Source: an uncultured Clostridia bacterium (lineage in GTDB: Bacteria > Bacillota > Clostridia > UBA1212 > UBA1255). From it: 64,000 bases of DNA. The notes beneath the pieces were generated by a model, which saw nothing but the letters and a program-made list of their open reading frames with translations, made no database searches and was not told where the DNA came from. A program made the translations under genes and the position numbers. Shown here one piece after another: positions 62,317-64,000 of this stretch (position 1 is the first letter of the stretch; every line of letters starts with the position of its first letter). The stretch covers positions 1-64,000 of the forward strand of contig CAJFUB010000041.1 of assembly GCA_904420095.1 (NCBI GenBank), in the 5' to 3' direction.

Positions 62317-63138
62317 ATGGAAGATTTTCTTAAAAAGGCGGGCGACGTTCTGCTCAGCAGCGGTCTGAAGCTGCTGCTTGCATGTCTTGTGCTGTTTGTC
62401 GGATTTAAATTCGTTAAGTTTCTACTTGCGCGAATTTCAAAAAGACACGGCTTTCAGAGGATTGATCCCAGCGCGCAGACATTCATCAAAAGCTTTCTCA
62501 ATATCGCTGCAAAAATCCTGATCGTCATAACGGCTGCCGCGATTATGGGGGTTCCGATGACCTCCATCACCGCGGCGATCGCCTCCGCCGCTCTTGCCAT
62601 CGGGCTTGCGCTGCAGGGCGGACTGTCCAACCTCGCAGGCGGCGTGCTTCTGCTCGTTTTCAAGCCGTTTACGATCGGCGACTATATCAAAACCGAAGGC
62701 GGCTTTGAAGGGACCGTTGTCAAAATCGATATTTTTTATACGACGCTCAGAACGTCGGACAACACGAAGGTCGTCGTCCCGAACGGAACGCTTTCCAACG
62801 AAGCCATTTCCGACGTTTCTCATTACGGCACAAGACGCGTGGAGCTGAAATTCAGCGCCGGATACCAAAACGACGTGGATCAGGTCATTGCTCTTTTGAA
62901 AGAGACGGCCGCCCGGCACAGTCTTGTGATCAACGATCCCGCGCCTCCCTTTGCCGCGCTTGCCGCGCACGGTGACAATGCGCTGAATTATGTGCTGCGC
63001 GTCTGGTGCCGGCAGGAGGATTACTGGACGGTCTATTATGATCTCTGCGCCGAAATCAAAAGGGAATTTGACCGGAACGGCATCGAGATCCCCTATCCGC
63101 AGCTTGACGTACACGTCAAAGATTCCAGCGGCGGATAA
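62317..63138 (+). CDS. mscS: Small-conductance mechanosensitive channel (MscS family)
   Basis: 273 residues, the size of E. coli MscS. Three membrane segments (about 12-30, 55-75, 82-112), the pore helix being GLALQGGLSNLAGGVLLLVF. Then comes the beta domain with KPFTIGDYI, DIFYTTLRTSDNTKVVVPNG and LSNEAISDVS, and a C-terminal vestibule domain. It opens under membrane tension to relieve osmotic shock. It is cotranscribed with the MutS-like gene (9-base gap). Confidence 0.95.
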   Translation: MEDFLKKAGDVLLSSGLKLLLACLVLFVGFKFVKFLLARISKRHGFQRIDPSAQTFIKSFLNIAAKILIVITAAAIMGVPMTSITAAIASAALAIGLALQGGLSNLAGGVLLLVFKPFTIGDYIKTEGGFEGTVVKIDIFYTTLRTSDNTKVVVPNGTLSNEAISDVSHYGTRRVELKFSAGYQNDVDQVIALLKETAARHSLVINDPAPPFAALAAHGDNALNYVLRVWCRQEDYWTVYYDLCAEIKREFDRNGIEIPYPQLDVHVKDSSGG

Positions 63139-63238
63139 TACACCGTCTATATAGTCCATTTCTATAATAACAGATAACACGTCTTTCTGCCGCAGTGAAT
63201 ACCTGCCAGGCGTTCCCCGCCCTTCTGCTGCGCTGTAA

Positions 63239-63304
63239 AAAAGACGGGCAAGAAACGATTTGCCTCTTGCTCGCCTTTCCTACGCCTTTTTCAGACCGTC
63301 TTTT
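63239..63304. terminator. Bidirectional terminator candidate between mscS and ilvE
   Basis: AAAAGACGG (63239-63247) pairs perfectly with CCGTCTTTT (63296-63304), enclosing an inner GCAAGA/TCTTGC stem. The plus strand continues into a T-rich run (63301-63312), and the minus strand ends in T6 at the other end. It suits termination of mscS from the left and of ilvE from the right. The rest of the 220-base gap shows nothing else I can support. Confidence 0.55.
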
Positions 63305-63358
63305 CTTTTTTTCTAAACGCTGCCGCAAACCGGGCGCAGCTTTTATCCGTCCCGGAGC

Positions 63359-64000
63359 TCAGACCTCCACCGTCCAGCCCATTTGATCGGGAATTGCCCC
63401 GGACTGGATCCCGGTAATGGCGTCATACAGCTTCTGGGAAATTTTTCCGATCTCGCCGTTGTTGATTTTCATAATATGGCCTTCCCAGTTCAGCTCTCCG
63501 ACGGGAGAAATGACTGCCGCCGTACCGGTGCCGAAGACCTCGTCCAGCTTCCCGGCCTGGTAAGCCTCATAGACTTCCTCGATCGCCAGCTTGCGCTCTG
63601 TCACCTGATAGCCCCAGCTCTTTAAAAGCTGAATGGAGGAATCTCTCGTAACGCCCGCCAGGATGCTTCCATTGAGCGCCGGCGTTATGATTTCGCCGTC
63701 AATCACAAAAAATACGTTCATCGTGCCGACCTCTTCAATGTATTTGCGTTCGATGCCGTCCAGCCAGAGCACCTGCGTATATTTCAGCTCGTACGCTTTT
63801 TCCTGCGCCCGAATACTTGCCGCGTAGTTGCCGGGCGTTTTTGCAAAGCCGATTCCTCCGCGCACCGCACGGACATAATCGTCCTCAACGTAGATTTTGA
63901 CCGGATTCAGTCCCTCCGGATAATACGCGCCAACCGGAGAAAGAATAATAATAAACATATATGTATCCGCAGGCTTTACGCCGAGATACGGATCCGTAGC
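63359..64000 (-). CDS. ilvE: Branched-chain amino acid aminotransferase, partial (C-terminal part)
   Basis: The last 213 residues of a class IV PLP aminotransferase; the N-terminus, including the PLP Lys, lies beyond the window. The frame enters as [14 protein letters not shown] and continues [29 protein letters not shown] near the PLP-phosphate site, [17 protein letters not shown], and the C-terminus [15 protein letters not shown]. It makes or degrades Val, Leu and Ile using 2-oxoglutarate/glutamate. The motif set is that of the BCAT2/fungal-like IlvE group. Confidence 0.96.
   Translation of the reverse strand, partial: ATDPYLGVKPADTYMFIIILSPVGAYYPEGLNPVKIYVEDDYVRAVRGGIGFAKTPGNYAASIRAQEKAYELKYTQVLWLDGIERKYIEEVGTMNVFFVIDGEIITPALNGSILAGVTRDSSIQLLKSWGYQVTERKLAIEEVYEAYQAGKLDEVFGTGTAAVISPVGELNWEGHIMKINNGEIGKISQKLYDAITGIQSGAIPDQMGWTVEV

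Noticed and set aside
63116-63386. Two short frames (63 and 70 codons) in the mscS-ilvE gap
   Set aside because: They overlap each other and the terminator stems, lack ribosome sites and have random-looking composition.
1-64000. tRNA, rRNA, CRISPR and insertion sequence elements
   Set aside because: I looked through every intergenic gap (all under 300 bases) and saw no tRNA T-loop, direct-repeat array or transposase-like frame.

Overview
The window reads as a chromosomal segment of a mid-GC Firmicute of the class Clostridia. HPr kinase, RapZ, the GlgC/GlgD pair, a CBS/DRTGG-type pyrophosphatase, the yifB-dprA-topA-trmFO cluster and the folate-dependent TrmFO all point there. There are no rRNA or tRNA genes, prophages, insertion sequences or CRISPR arrays, and coding density is very high. 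No gap between genes exceeds 300 bases.

Layout. From 169 to 10572 one minus-strand run reads smc, ftsY, a PHP-domain gene, a cytosolic GH2 beta-mannosidase-like gene, a very unusual permease and a GlnQ-type ATPase. In the permease a glycoside-hydrolase-2-like extracellular half replaces the usual binding domain. Divergent to smc are pepV and an operon encoding a 2-oxoacid dehydrogenase complex (E2, E3, fused E1 alpha-beta) that ends in a DeoR-type regulator. This operon is preceded by three evenly spaced inverted repeats. Then come, all on the minus strand, a CAP/SH3 secreted protein, a pseudouridine synthase and a lipoprotein. Next is an apparent eight-gene operon (29862 down to 21240): UDP-sugar pyrophosphorylase, membrane protein, sensor kinase, response regulator, hprK, murB, rapZ and pyrophosphatase.

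The region 29927-32960 is an aromatic amino acid operon (DAHP synthase, prephenate dehydrogenase, then a nucleoside hydrolase). Its leader shows textbook attenuation: a 30-residue leader peptide with nine consecutive Tyr/Phe codons, a terminator and a competing pairing. Upstream lie apgM, htpG and two subunits (beta, gamma) of a sodium-pumping decarboxylase. DUF1846 and GT2 genes on the plus strand converge on a minus-strand cell-wall amidase. Behind it are a GH78 rhamnosidase, trmFO, topA, dprA, yifB and nrdR. From 50519 to 60436 is a complete glycogen operon (glgB-glgC-glgD-glgA-glgP-GH13). Its promoter shares its -35 element with that of a divergent MutS-like/MscS pair. The window ends inside ilvE.

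The strongest candidate for something undescribed is the GH2-like/permease fusion. It looks like an amino-acid-type ABC importer whose tethered substrate-binding domain has been replaced by a decayed glycosidase scaffold, translationally coupled to a soluble glycosidase. The leader-peptide attenuator and the 21-bp-phased operator array are the best regulatory finds. All family calls come from reading motifs; no searches were run.
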